From: Heloderma charlesbogerti
Taxonomy: Eukaryota; Chordata; Lepidosauria; Squamata; Helodermatidae
Reading direction: 5' to 3'
Assembly (NCBI GenBank): GCA_026122225.1
Contig: JANEZZ010001955.1
Span: 434,001 to 498,000, forward strand
DNA length: 64,000 bases
The position numbers and the translations under genes are program-made. This document shows positions 33,999 to 44,849 of the stretch, piece by piece. Position 1 is the stretch's first letter, and the number at the start of each line of letters is the position of its first letter. The notes beneath the pieces were generated by a model. The model was not told the origin of the DNA. It saw nothing but the letters and a program-made list of their open reading frames with translations, and ran no database searches.

Positions 33999-34399
33999 GA
34001 GATGAAGTGCCACAGCAATTGGTCAGGTAGTCATACAAAGGGATTGGAGGCCAGTAACTGAATGCAGTTAAATTAGCCAAGGATAGCCACAATTTTATAT
34101 TCCTGAACCAAAACATGTTGTGAATGAGTCTCCCAAATGAGGCACAAGGTTATGATTTTTTACATTATTCTTATTGATTAGATCTGTGAAAAAAGCAGTA
34201 GCTTAATTGTGCAAGATACTGTACAGTTGAGTAGATTAAGATGTGCAACAGTGTGGTTCCGCTGGATAGATCTGTATATGGATTACATGATAGATGTTTT
34301 AGTTTATCAGTTTTATGTGATTGGGGGGCAGGGCATGTTTGGTAAGGTGCTGCAAGAACCCATTCAGTTAGTCAGGGGGGTATTAAAGTTTAGAAATAC

Positions 34400-34558
34400 C
34401 TAAGGAGGTGGTGGGCTCTCCCACACTGGAGGTGTTCAAGACGAGGCTGGACAGCCATCTGTCAGGGATGCTTTGACTTGGATTCCTGCATTGAGCAGGG
34501 GGTTGGACTTGATGGCCTTGTAGGCCCCTTCCAACCCTACTATTCTATGATTCTATGA
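34400..34558 (+). mobile_element. CR1 LINE 3' end
   Basis: It contains gtgggctctcccacactgg, gaggctggacagccatctgt, ggacttgatggccttgtagg and the ttctatgattctatga tail. It is strongly 5' truncated. Confidence 0.9.
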
Positions 34559-34881
34559 AGTATATTAAGTCAGTTGATGTGATGCACAGCAATGATTCTG
34601 ATATATATTCTGCTCACTGAAGTCTGATTCTGAATGAAGTGCAGGATGTGCAACAATCAATTTGGGCTTGCAAAAACAAATAATTGTGAAAGTCACGTAT
34701 GCATTGGTAAAGCATCCAAAATATACCATGCTTAGTGATCAGGAAAATGGAAATATCCACAAAAATAAATTAAAAGGATTTACACATGGTGTAAATCATA
34801 CATATAGTAAGGTGGAATGTCTTGGAAGTCGTGGCCATCAAATTTCATCCCAGAGATGGAAGGGTTCTCGTGACTTATGAA

Positions 34882-35232
34882 TAGAGATGTATTCATTTCA
34901 TAGCGTCTTCCAACTTCGAAGGCTTTGCAGATTAAATCTCTCTGGCCACTGGTGGTTTTAGGTAAGTACTTATTTAAGTATTTACAGTACATAATTTACC
35001 TTAGTACGTAACATTTAGCATATTGTCCCCCATTCCATTCAACATTTCCTCAGCAGAAACGTATGTATTTTCCTACAATTTTATATGCGTAAATTTCAGG
35101 AAGGTAAAAAAATCATCCGAAAGTCCATGGACTCTGTGCAGCCTGAGGAGGACTCCGCAGCGGACTCCACAGGTCGGATTCTTAGAAATCCAAGCTCATT
35201 TTAGTTTGTCTCAAATTTCTCCAGCATCCCTA
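34882..35232. mobile_element. hAT element, third type (about 351 bp)
   Basis: The tips are TAGAGATG and CATCCCTA. The interior (ccttagtacgtaacatttag, ttccattcaacatttcctca, gaaagtccatggactctg, tttctccagcatccct) matches the copies at 52143 and 55085. No target duplication is evident (cttatgaa versus agtctaat), so the left boundary may be altered. Confidence 0.7.
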
Positions 35233-35240
35233 AGTCTAAT

Positions 35241-36029
35241 AACAGAAGACAAGTGTCTCCCCACCTTGTCAAGTGTTACTGAGTTACACAGTCATCTCTC
35301 AGACTGCAACAGGAAGGCTTTTCAGTGCTGCTCTGCTACCATGTGGTCTCCTGCACAGAAGCTTCTTCCTTCTTTTGACATTGGCACCCCACTCCTTGTA
35401 ACGATTTCCAGCAAGAGCAGGGTCGCTTGCCTGTGCAATTTATATCATTATGATCCTGTCTATGACTGGAATAGGAAAGGCTGAAAGAATGACTGACCAT
35501 CAGCTTGTTTGCGGGCATGATGTTGCATGTGTGATAGGCATTTTAATTGCAGGCACAGGAGGAAAGACATTTACAGGTGCTTAAAGAACAGTTGTAAGGA
35601 AACACACCTTGGCCCAGTGGTTAGCTGCACAGTTCGCTGTGGGGGTCTCTTCACAGAATGCATTTCATAGGTGCACACTTACTTTGGTGAAGTGTCACCC
35701 TAAAGTTGTAAAGTGAGGCTATGATGTGGTTGTAAATGGTTGTAAATGGTTGTAAAGTGGTTGTAAATATTGCTTTTCACTGTCCTAGGCAGTGAGAGGT
35801 TCCCAGAGGTCATGTCACGTCACTTGGGTTTAGCTTCCTTTGGATGAGATGCTGAAGACTTGTGCATTTTATGCAATATTTGTGTTACAGGGAGAGTATC
35901 AGGCTGGCTGAATCTGTCTGTTTCACTTCCTCCCACATTCAGGCTTTTTACATCTCAACTTATCTTTCTTCTGAATTGAAAATCATTGCAAGTTTTCGTA
36001 AATTCTTATGAAAAACAAAATAAAATACT
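35241..36029. repeat. unassigned, with a 10-bp tandem repeat
   Basis: The unit ggttgtaaat is repeated about four times at 35728-35768. No exon or known repeat otherwise. Confidence 0.5.
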
Positions 36030-36518
36030 CACCCATCTGCATCAGGCAAATTCAAACTGTGTACAGAATGGTGGCTCATTGTGGCAGAGGAGGCAACAGG
36101 ATGGGAGCCAAGAGGGAAGTGCCCTGGCACTTTCCTCTCAGCTCCCATCCCGCTGCTGCCAAGCAACCACACCTCTCTCTGCCGGGCACCGGCAGGGGGA
36201 GGCGTGGTTGCTCCCCAGCAGTGCTCACCCCTCTTGCTGTCCTTCCTTGCAAAGAGTCCGTAAAGAGTTGACAGGCCGAGGGGGCCTTTTCAGTAAAGGC
36301 TGATTTTATGTCAATGGAGGCCATGATTTACATAAAATTGGCCTTTACAAAACAGGCCGATCCACAAGTTGGGCAAGGAGCGGGTACTGCTATGTTCATC
36401 CAACTTGGCATGTGCAGAGTCAGGCAAGCACGGCAGTCTGCGGACCAGCATTCAGGAGGATGAACTGGTGGGAACCCTAAAAACCCAAGCTCCCAAATGG
36501 ACTCTGGTGACATCCCTA
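36030..36518. mobile_element. hAT element of the second type, left tip decayed
   Basis: The right tip is CATCCCTA (36511-36518). The left subterminal actcacccatctgcatcagg resembles that of 33591 and 31908, but no TAGGGATG is present. A hairpin pairs sequence near 36295-36325 with 36328-36355 (around catgatttacataaaa). Confidence 0.5.
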
Positions 36519-37652
36519 CTTACAATGCAGCCAATTTACCACCCTGCATCAGTTCACAAGAGAGGCCCTGCATCCTGAAAATGCTTCTAGCCTTATGCTA
36601 ACTTGCAGCACTCATCTCTGCCTGTTCAAAAACTCAAAACTATTGTTTTTATGCAGCCCCCCCCCAAAAAAAACCCAAACCCCAGCCAACTTACATCAGC
36701 CCCTTCCCTTGGCCTTGGGGAGGTGTCACCTTCTCTGACACTGATGACTACTTCCTTAAGAACACTCAAGAGCTAACACTCAAGAGCTAATCTCCTAACA
36801 GTTAGCGCTAATTGTCCAGCCATTTTGTTATTGACCACCAGTCTACCTGACAAAAGGAATAATCAGCCAGCTGCTTTAACAATGCTTATATAATGCAGGT
36901 ACACTAATCAGAGAGCCAGGATTTGATGCAGCTCCTTGTTGGAAAGCACTTGGTGGCAAACCTGAGTATTTCCAGTCTTTGTCACTTTCACATGTGTTCA
37001 CCACTAAGTCTGTCCCATTGCATTTCTGCATGGCTGAGGATGATAGATGTTCGCATGACAATTCACATTTAAATAATATTTAAATTCACATATCCAAATA
37101 TATTTTGTCACAAAATACATATTTCTAAATATATTTTGTCTGAAAATACACATTTCTAAATGCATTTTCTCACAAAATACTCATTTTAAATGTATTCTGA
37201 TACATGTTGTTGTTTTTAGTCAAGGATCTCATTGAAACAAAGAAATAAAAGCAGGTGAATAACTTAATATTATAAGTCCAAGAGTTACAACATAGGTCAG
37301 TTCATATTGGGATTCACCAAGCTAGAATTACTGAAGCATCCCTAAATTTGGGATGGTTGCTGCGTAACTTATCAAGCAATCTTTAAATAACCATATTATC
37401 AAGTGTGACACTACATCTACCTTTGAGCATATAATTGGAATTTAGGTCTAGCTCTGCTTCAGATTAAGTCTGTGAATTCATCCTTGCAAATGTAAATTGT
37501 GCCTATTAGGAAAAAGCTTACATACACATTCCCCTTTGAGAATCAGATTAGAGAAACATGCATGCAGCAGTCTGCAGGACTACATGCATAGGGTGGGAAT
37601 GGACAAATGGAATTACTAGCATTATTATCAGCCATCATCACTACAGAAATCC
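36519..37652. other. no gene seen
   Basis: AT-rich, with repeated acatatttctaaatatattt-like text around 37080-37200. No exon or known repeat. Confidence 0.4.
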
Positions 37653-38023
37653 TAGGGATGAGAGAACCAGGCATGGTTGCCATCACCAAGTTTCTCCAAT
37701 CTCCACTTCAAAGCTCTGTTCACCTCACTCCCATTTTCTTTGTGATCTGTTTTTCTTTTCATTCGAATCAGGAAAGTGCACATTTTGAATGGAAAAACTG
37801 TGTATTTCCATGTGCATTTTACAAAAGTGTTCATTTTTCCCATATTGACTAAAGCATGAAAATGCTTTTTTAAAAATGCACATTTTAAAGTGCACATTTT
37901 TCAAACATGATTGCAAGTTCTGGGATGTGTGAACTTTCCCCCCAAAATGTGTTTTCACCTGGAGTTGCAAATGGGGCAAGTTTTGAAGATTTATTAAAGG
38001 AAAACAATTCTCATACATCCTGG
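37653..38023. mobile_element. AT-rich hAT element (371 bp, TSD agaaatcc)
   Basis: Perfect 8-mers agaaatcc (37645-37652 and 38024-38031) flank TAGGGATG and the variant right tip CATCCTGG. The interior has alternating tgcacatttt/aaaatgtgc blocks. It defines the right tip used to interpret 14004-15370. Confidence 0.9.
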
Positions 38024-38279
38024 AGAAATCCCAAAGGACTGCAATTCTAGCATTAGCTTCTATCAGTCTAAGGTTCTCCCAAAAGTTCTGCCAGACTACA
38101 CTAAATAATAATCTTCATACATATTCAGTGGTGATGTTATCCATATGCCATCCCCCCCATCCCAAGTATCTGGTACAATGTTAACATTTTCAGAAAGAAT
38201 GTCTTCTTTGCGATCTTCATTGCTTGCCCATGTGTTAATAGCCACCTTCTTGTCTTCACCGAACAGCCAAGAGTGGAGG

Positions 38280-38853
38280 TAGGGATGGATGGACTCGCTT
38301 GTGCCTGCCAAGCACAAGTGTTCATGAGTCGCTGCTGCCATCTACCCCACAAACTGGGCTGCGCAAGCCCAGGAGGGCTCGGCAAGCAGTCCAAGACACT
38401 CCCCCTTGGACTTGGATTCCTGTACTGAGCAGGGGTTTGGACTTGATGGTCTTGTAGGCCCCTTCCAACCCTACTATTCTTTGATTCTATGATTCCCCTC
38501 TCGTCCCTTCTACAGTGGCAGCAGCAGTGATGGGGACAGGCTGGTCATTTTATGCAAGTCTCTTACATTTAAGTAAAATGACTGGCCTGTCCCCACTGCT
38601 GCCACTGCTGCTGTAGCAGGGGTGGGGGGAAGAGGAGATGAGAGGTGCTCTCTTCTTCCCTTCTTGTCCCTGCTACAGTGGCGGCAGTGACAGATGGCTC
38701 ACTGAGAGACTGGGCATCCACGCACTTGACCAACTCGGGTCGGCACGTGCCGAGTCAGGCAAGTGCTGAGGTCTGCAGACTAGTGTCCAGGGGGCCAAGC
38801 TGGTGATTTCTCACTAGGCTTCAAGCCTCAACTGGACACCCACACCATCCCTA
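38280..38853. mobile_element. hAT foldback element, second type (574 bp, TSD agtggagg)
   Basis: Perfect 8-mers agtggagg (38272-38279 and 38854-38861) flank TAGGGATG...CATCCCTA. The foldback arms are near 38535-38600. A CR1 3' tail lies inside. Confidence 0.9.
38403..38492 (+). mobile_element. CR1 3' tail inside a hAT element
   Basis: The sequence cttggattcctgtactgagc, ggacttgatggtcttgtagg, then ttctttgattctatgatt, is the CR1 terminus. It is a very short 5'-truncated insertion. Confidence 0.85.
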
Positions 38854-38861
38854 AGTGGAGG

Positions 38862-39600
38862 GAGGCGACCATGTCTGGAGATGACAGCCAAGGTTGCTGA
38901 ACGGGACCATACATAACTGAAGGGGACTTCCTTTCTATTCACATCTATGAACTGGAACAAATATTACATTTGGTGCTGGGACTGTTATCCATTGCACACA
39001 AGCTCATACTAGGAACCAACAGCCGTAATAAATGGCACTTATGAGAAGGGACCATTATTCCGATAGTTGAAATTATCAGACCATAATCACTGCACCATCT
39101 CTATTGTCCCTCCCCAGATTCTTTCAAGATTCACTCAAAAACTGACACCCACCAGACATTAGTCATCTAATAACAACCAGGGAAGGGGGCAGGTAGGATT
39201 AATGAATATGCGTGTTTGAAAGAACCTTTCCAATTTTATATATTCCCCACTCCTACACTCTCCAGCTGCTGCTCCTCTCTTTAAAAATGTTATGCTTATT
39301 GCAGAAAGGAGTGTTATTTTCTGCTACACTTTGTAAAAGTCCGTAACCAATTAAAGGTCATCTGGTCAACCCTCTACAGTCAGGCAAGACCCTCCTCATA
39401 AGAACATCATTCTTATCTAAATTAATGTAATTTGAATATGTCTTTGATTGATGTAATGATGGGGTGCCACGAACAGAGAGTGTAGTATGGTGGAAGCACT
39501 ACAGACACTAGGTTTTACTAAAACCAGTCCAGATTTAAAACTATTGAAGACTAACAGCCAATACAAGTTGTGGAATACTTCTTCTTACTAGTCTATTGTA
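38862..39600. other. repeat-poor stretch
   Basis: No recognised repeat. AT-rich unique text with taattaatg/attaatg motifs makes this a candidate for conserved non-coding DNA. Confidence 0.4.
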
Positions 39601-39861
39601 AGGCTTGGTTAGAGGCTGGGTATGTGGGTAAACCCCATCCTTTTGATTCGACACTTAATTGGTGTGAGCAGATCTGGGGGCAAAGGCACCTCAAAACTTC
39701 CTTGGTCCATGGACTCCATCAGAGACACAGCAGCTAGAAATATGCTGTAACTCAACAGTTTAATAAGAAAGTTGCTCCTAGTTACAACACTGGTAGCCTT
39801 CCAACAGAAAGTAAAACCATTGGGGAATCGCTCATTCATTAGTAGAATTCCCTCCACCTTC

Positions 39862-40220
39862 ACCTACGGCAGGGACTGACGCTGGGCAGATAAATAATCC
39901 TCCCACAGTTTGTCTCGGCCAAATGCAGCGTCCACAGCTGCTAAATCTGTCTCTGCTGTTACATCCCAGTACCTTTCCCAGGCAAAACGCTGACTCCTCC
40001 AGTCTTGAGCGGAAAAGTCCAGTGTAGCCTTTTTGTAGCTTGCTCTTAAGGGGGCAATGAAGGAAGGGGGGTAGAGCTCTTCTCTCCCTGATAGATTAGG
40101 GAGGAGCGGAGTTTGGTGTTTCCCAGGGAAAACGCTGTTCCTCACTCCTGGCTTGCATCTCTCTCTCCCGCTGTCAGGGTCTCTGTTTGTCTCCATGTCT
40201 CTTCTCCCCTTCCTCCCCAT
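39862..40220 (-). CDS. unidentified protein-like ORF, about 119 codons
   Basis: The reading frame from 40220 down to a stop near 39861 has a C-terminal half that looks like real protein: LYPPSFIAPLRASYKK, FSAQDWRSQRFAWERYWDV and FGRDKLWEDYLSAQRQ. It is rich in W, R, D and E with a regular amphipathic pattern. The start is uncertain; the stretch before about residue 35 is purine-rich and less convincing. Upstream on the same strand (about 40420-40310) is a GC-rich segment ending in a donor-like GGTAAGATT. I recognise no family. It could be a terminal exon, a processed pseudogene, or part of an unrecognised retroelement. Confidence 0.3.
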
Positions 40221-40487
40221 CTATCCCTTTCTCCTGTTTTGTATCCAGTGTCTGCCCACTTCCCTTCCTCCCTCTTCCAGGTGAATCTTACCACAGTGAT
40301 TAGCCCAGGCCTTGAGTATGTGCCGGCTGGCGCTGCTATTCCTTTGGACTGCTGCTGCTTGCCGCTGCCCTGGCATAGCCGCCAGCCACTGGAAGGGTGA
40401 GGGGCACCCTGGCAATGCCGTGATGGGCCTGCAGGATTCTGGGTAAGAGATGGTGAGCCCCACCGATCCCTCACAATTGGTAAAAAG

Positions 40488-41016
40488 TAGTGCTGTGCTG
40501 AAAATTTCTCCCACATTTTGTTAACCTTTCTCATTAAATTTGATAGAAAAGAAATGGCTTATTTTGGGGGGGGGGGAATCTATGGAGAACATTTCAGAGA
40601 GGTTCTCATGGGTTGGGTTCAGGTTTCTTGAGCTTACCTTAGTTAGGAGGTGACTAAGAAGTGTGAGTGAGTGTCCTGCCTTTCATTGTACAATAATCTC
40701 TCCAGCAACCTGTAGCCTCCGCAGCTTCCCATACTTCAATTAAACCCCAGGAGAAGACATCATGACATAATCCCTCCTTTTTCAGCTCAGGAAGTACAGG
40801 CAGCTTGGGAGGCTGCAGAGTAATGGAAAGATATGTAATTAAAAGAAAACACTTACATACACAGCACCTCAAGCCAGCTTGCAGTGATTAGGTAAGGTCA
40901 AATACTCCACAAAATAAATTAAAGAACACCCTGCAAATGAGGTGAACAAAGGAAGCCTCTTTCATGGGGGAAGAAAACTTTCAGGTAATTAGAGGACAGA
41001 TTTGGGCACAGCACTA
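40488..41016 (+). mobile_element. hAT-like element, TAGTGCTGTGC type
   Basis: The left end TAGTGCTGTGCTGAAAAT (40488) and right end GGGCACAGCACTA (ending 41016) are inverted. Its left 180 bp matches 20835-21037 in reverse. Flanks gtaaaaag and gctccaac do not match, so the boundary pairing is tentative. Confidence 0.5.
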
Positions 41017-41908
41017 GCTCCAACTCTGGACACAACACTGCCCTCCTCACACCTGCATTGTTGTGGATGCAAAATAGAGGCCAACCTGCCAACAGAGTTG
41101 ATGCTGCTGTCCCTTAGAGCAGGAAAAAAAAGAAAGGAGCTATGCTATAACCTCTGTCAATGATGACTCCTACCTGTGAGAAACTGTTTAAAATTTCTCC
41201 TCTCCCTGGAGAAATTCAGTGAAACTGACCCCCCCACACACACCTGCCCACAAATAGGGTGGATAATTTTGAGAGGCCATTTGCACACAACTCTAGTAAA
41301 AAGAGGTCCTAGAAGCATGGCAATTGTCCATGAAAAGGATGGAGGCAATCTACCCCGACTGAGGTCAGTCACCTGACCCCAAAAAGGCTCTGCCCATTTT
41401 CAGTCTGCTTTTTAAAAGAGAATTAGCTGTTGCCTATCCATTCAGATTCTCCCTCATCACATTCTAGCTGAGTCAGGCTACCCAGCTGAGCACAAATCCA
41501 ATTTAAAACAAAAACAAAAACTGGAGGGGATCTTCTGTCCAAACAAGTGACCTAGATCACTAGTTCTGACCTCAGTCCTCAGGTGTGGACTAAGCAATTT
41601 GGTTATCCCTGGCCCATGAGCCTGTGCATTTTTGTGTTATCTGATGTTTAAGGAACTTTTGTGTAATCTGTAGAGTTCAGTGAGCAGCCTGGTGCTCACC
41701 CCAGAAATGTATCTGGCCCTTTGAGCATTCCATTAGAGAACCCTTTGAGGGGATCTTTTAGTGTTCAGAAGGAATGCTGAAAGGGCTGCCTCTATCCACC
41801 TTAGAAGGGGAGGATCATGTTGGGAGGCAAAGATGGTGTACCAGGCAACGTAGGGCTTCTTTCCCCATTGCTGGTTAAGTAAAGATGGCTGGCCAGGACT
41901 CTCACTGT
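41017..41908. other. no gene seen
   Basis: No recognised repeat or exon. Confidence 0.35.
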
Positions 41909-42400
41909 TAGGGATGGACAAATCTGTCAATTTCAATACTCCTCAGATTCCCACTTTTCCTACATCAAGTTTGTTCTGTCCCATTTCCTCATCAGTTTTC
42001 AAATTTGTCCTCACTAAAATTTGTATGCATTTTCATGTGCACTCATCTAAATATACAAATTTGTATACTTACTTTTCCAAATATGTGCATTTAATGCACT
42101 TATACACCATTTTCCACAAGCAATGTCTGTTAATGTAGTATGGGGATGTGCACAGATTCCACTGAGATATACAGGTTTGTGTATATGTGTTTCCACTGTA
42201 CACATCTTCTGCAAATTTTCCCCTATTGTATGCATTTCTGTGTAGATTTTTTTGTTTAACAAACTGCATCAGAAAATTCTGGAAATTTGAACATTGCAGT
42301 ATCACAGCATTCCAGTTTATGTGTAACTTCACAAAGTGCAGATTTGGTAAGTTTAAATTAAAATACGAACCCAACAAATTTCTCAACCATGCTTACCCAT
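41909..42400. mobile_element. AT-rich hAT remnant(s)
   Basis: The left tip TAGGGATGGACAAATCTGTC is the inverse of the right end at 18683. At 42140-42160 ggggatgtgcacagattcc may be a second tip. The interior alternates tgcatttt/aaatgtgc blocks. Right boundary and duplication are unresolved. Confidence 0.45.
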
Positions 42401-42502
42401 TATTTGTAAATGATTCATCATTTTTCGACCGGAGAATTGTGAGGCTTGTACCTTAGGGAGAAATTCTATGGCTGCTAGGCAGCAGCTAGATGGCCATAGG
42501 AT

Positions 42503-43243
42503 TAGGGATGTACGAAACTCACTTACCTTTTCACGAAATCTTTCATGATGGAGGGGGGAGCTCCATCCCTCCCCCCTGGAATCCTCAACAGCAGGGGAGG
42601 CGATCCAATCCCCCCCCCTGGAATCCTCGACAGCCGGCTCCGGGCTGTCCAGAGCTAGATTTCCAGCCGTGGACAGGCTGCTGCGGATGCAAATGGCAGC
42701 CGCCATAGCGGCCGCCATTTGCATCCAGCCAGGCAGCCGTGGTAGGCTACATAAGAATTTACGTAGCCTATCACGGCTAACCCCTCCAAAAAAACCCGTA
42801 AGATAAATATTTATCTGTAAGATAAATATTTACGTAGGCTAGAATGGCAAAAAATAAAGGAACGCAAATAGCGCCCACTACGCTATTTGCGTTCCCCTAA
42901 ATATTTACGTAAGATAAATCGGCGAAAAATAGGGAACGCAAATGGCGGCCGCTGTAGCCACTGCCATTTGCGTACACGGGGGGGTTGGGGGGGTAGCCAT
43001 GATAGGCTACGTAAATTCTTACATAGCCTATCACGGCTGCAAGGACGGCAATGGCGGCCAGCCAGGAGACCAGCTGCCGCCACTGCCGCAGGAGCTGCCG
43101 CCGCCGCCGGAACCACCGCCACATCCGCCCCAGGTAAGTGCCGTCCCGGGGGGATTCAGCAGGGGGGCAGGAGGCTGTTCCGCCATGGATTCTTTAGAAT
43201 CCGGCCTCACTGGAATCCGTAGCGGAATTCTCTGCCATCCCTA
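42503..43243 (+). mobile_element. main-family palindromic hAT element (741 bp, TSD cataggat)
   Basis: Perfect 8-mers cataggat (42495-42502 and 43244-43251) flank the tips. The short end has ACTTACCT at 42521-42528. The hairpin end has AGGTAAGT at 43132-43139. Palindromes lie at 42738-42778 and 42996-43040, with a shortened one near 42800-42842. From 43049 an ATGGCGGCCAGCC segment stays open for about 28 codons up to the donor. Confidence 0.93.
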
Positions 43244-43490
43244 CATAGGATATGGTGTTTTCTGGGAACTGACCTCAGAGCCTGTGCCTCCCTCCACTTC
43301 CTCCCCCCACTTCCGTGCTGCCTTGGAGGCAGCATGGAACAGCCCCATCCTCTGCGCTTCCAAGAGGAGCAAGGAGTGGCCAGAAAGGGGCGTGGCTGGG
43401 GTGTTCCAGGGTGGGGAGAGGGTAACTGCCTGTATGACACATCTTATGTGTTGTACAGCAGCCTCCTTCCCCGCTCCGTGCTCCGGCAGC

Positions 43491-43580
43491 TAGACAGCTG
43501 CAATTGGCTGTCTAGCCAAAAAAAGCAGGGCAGGAGAAGCACGGAAGGAACAATCCCCTCCGTGCTTCTCCTGCCCTGCT
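43491..43580. repeat. two adjacent hairpins, one with 22-bp perfect arms
   Basis: Arms at 43524-43545 and 43559-43580 (core GGGCAGGAGAAGCACGGA) are perfectly inverted with a 13-nt loop. Just upstream, TAGACAGC and GCTGTCTA (43491-43514) form a second hairpin. No tips or duplication were identified. Confidence 0.75.
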
Positions 43581-44613
43581 TTGGATAGGCGGTCACCTCC
43601 GAGTTTGGAGAGAGCCGCCTATCTAGGTAGGATTGCTCCCTAAATAACTTTTATAAAATGACAGACCCACACTCTTGGCAAGTCAGCTCTTAAAAAGTGC
43701 TGCTTGAGCTGTAACAGCACAAGCCCCTCTGCTCATCTTTTAGGAATGAAAGGGCTGGTGGATCCCATCCCAGCGCAGGGAATTCAACGGGCCTTTTCTA
43801 AGCCCAAGAGATGGTTCTGCGACAATTTTCAATGGTGGATTCAGCTTTGGTCTGTGAAGTTTCAAACAATTACAGTTCATTTGTGTCTTTGTTTCCTTCA
43901 AGTGCCCATCAAAGCACTGCTTGAGCAGCCGCTGTAGGCCTCAGGAAGGTATCAGGTGCAGAGTCTGCCAAGCACTCACCTTCTGACTAGAAAACCCAGG
44001 CCGTGTGCGTGCTGAAATTTCCCTGGTTCAGTGCTCCAGCGTAACCTTCACAGGAAGGCTGGCAGGAGCAGCAGCAGCACCAGCAAAGCCATCTGTTCCA
44101 GCAGGGTGTTCAGGTCTGGTGCGCTCTCCTCAGCACTCTGATTAACTGCAGCTGCGCACAAATTAGTTTTCTTCCAAGAGCTATTTATTGACTTCAAATT
44201 AAGTGCATCTGCATTAGCACTGGAAGCAAACAATCTAAAAAGGGTAGCATACACATAAACACCCAAGTTTGGATCCGGTGTCCTCCTCCCTTACTCATGT
44301 TGGCTGCACTTGCTCTCTGAACTATCCCAGAGAGCCAGACGTTGGGTCAGCAGTTGGCCCTGACATTCGTTCCTACCATGATTTCTTGAACGCTGAGATG
44401 CAGTAAGGCGTTCAGGTTACACAGTGCAATTATTTCCCAGCCAGACTTTTGAACTAATGCTTCACTATTTTAGGAATCACTTCTGTTGCCACAATTGCTG
44501 AGATTCCACAGGAAACTTCAGTGAGCACTTCTGCATGGAGGGTTGTTGTTTTAAGGGTGGGGAGTCCAGCATGTGCCTTCTCAGTGAGCCCCACTTGGAG
44601 TGCCTCACAACTG
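43581..44613. other. no gene seen
   Basis: No recognised repeat or exon. Confidence 0.35.
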
Positions 44614-44849
44614 AGGGGTAATCTACATTACAACTTTAAACTGGTTTCAAACCTGTTTTTAGCGATTACAGCTACCAAATACAGGAATTCTGGGAACTGT
44701 AGCTCTAGGAAGAGGGGCTGCTTGGGCAGGAGACAGGGGTACAGAATATAGAGAATAGCAAAGAATTCTCAGTACCCTCATGAAACTGCAGGATCGCTTT
44801 AGATAAACCGGTTTGAAACCAGTTTAAAGTTGTAATGTAGATTGCCCCT
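44614..44849. mobile_element. MITE with ~40-bp terminal inverted repeats
   Basis: The left arm AGGGGTAATCTACATTACAA and its inverted partner ending TGTAGATTGCCCCT (44849) match for about 40 bp with one or two differences, continuing through ctttaaactggtttcaaacc. Flanks do not reveal a duplication. The centre contains ggaattctgggaactgtag, a phrase common in squamate MITEs. Non-coding. Confidence 0.8.
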
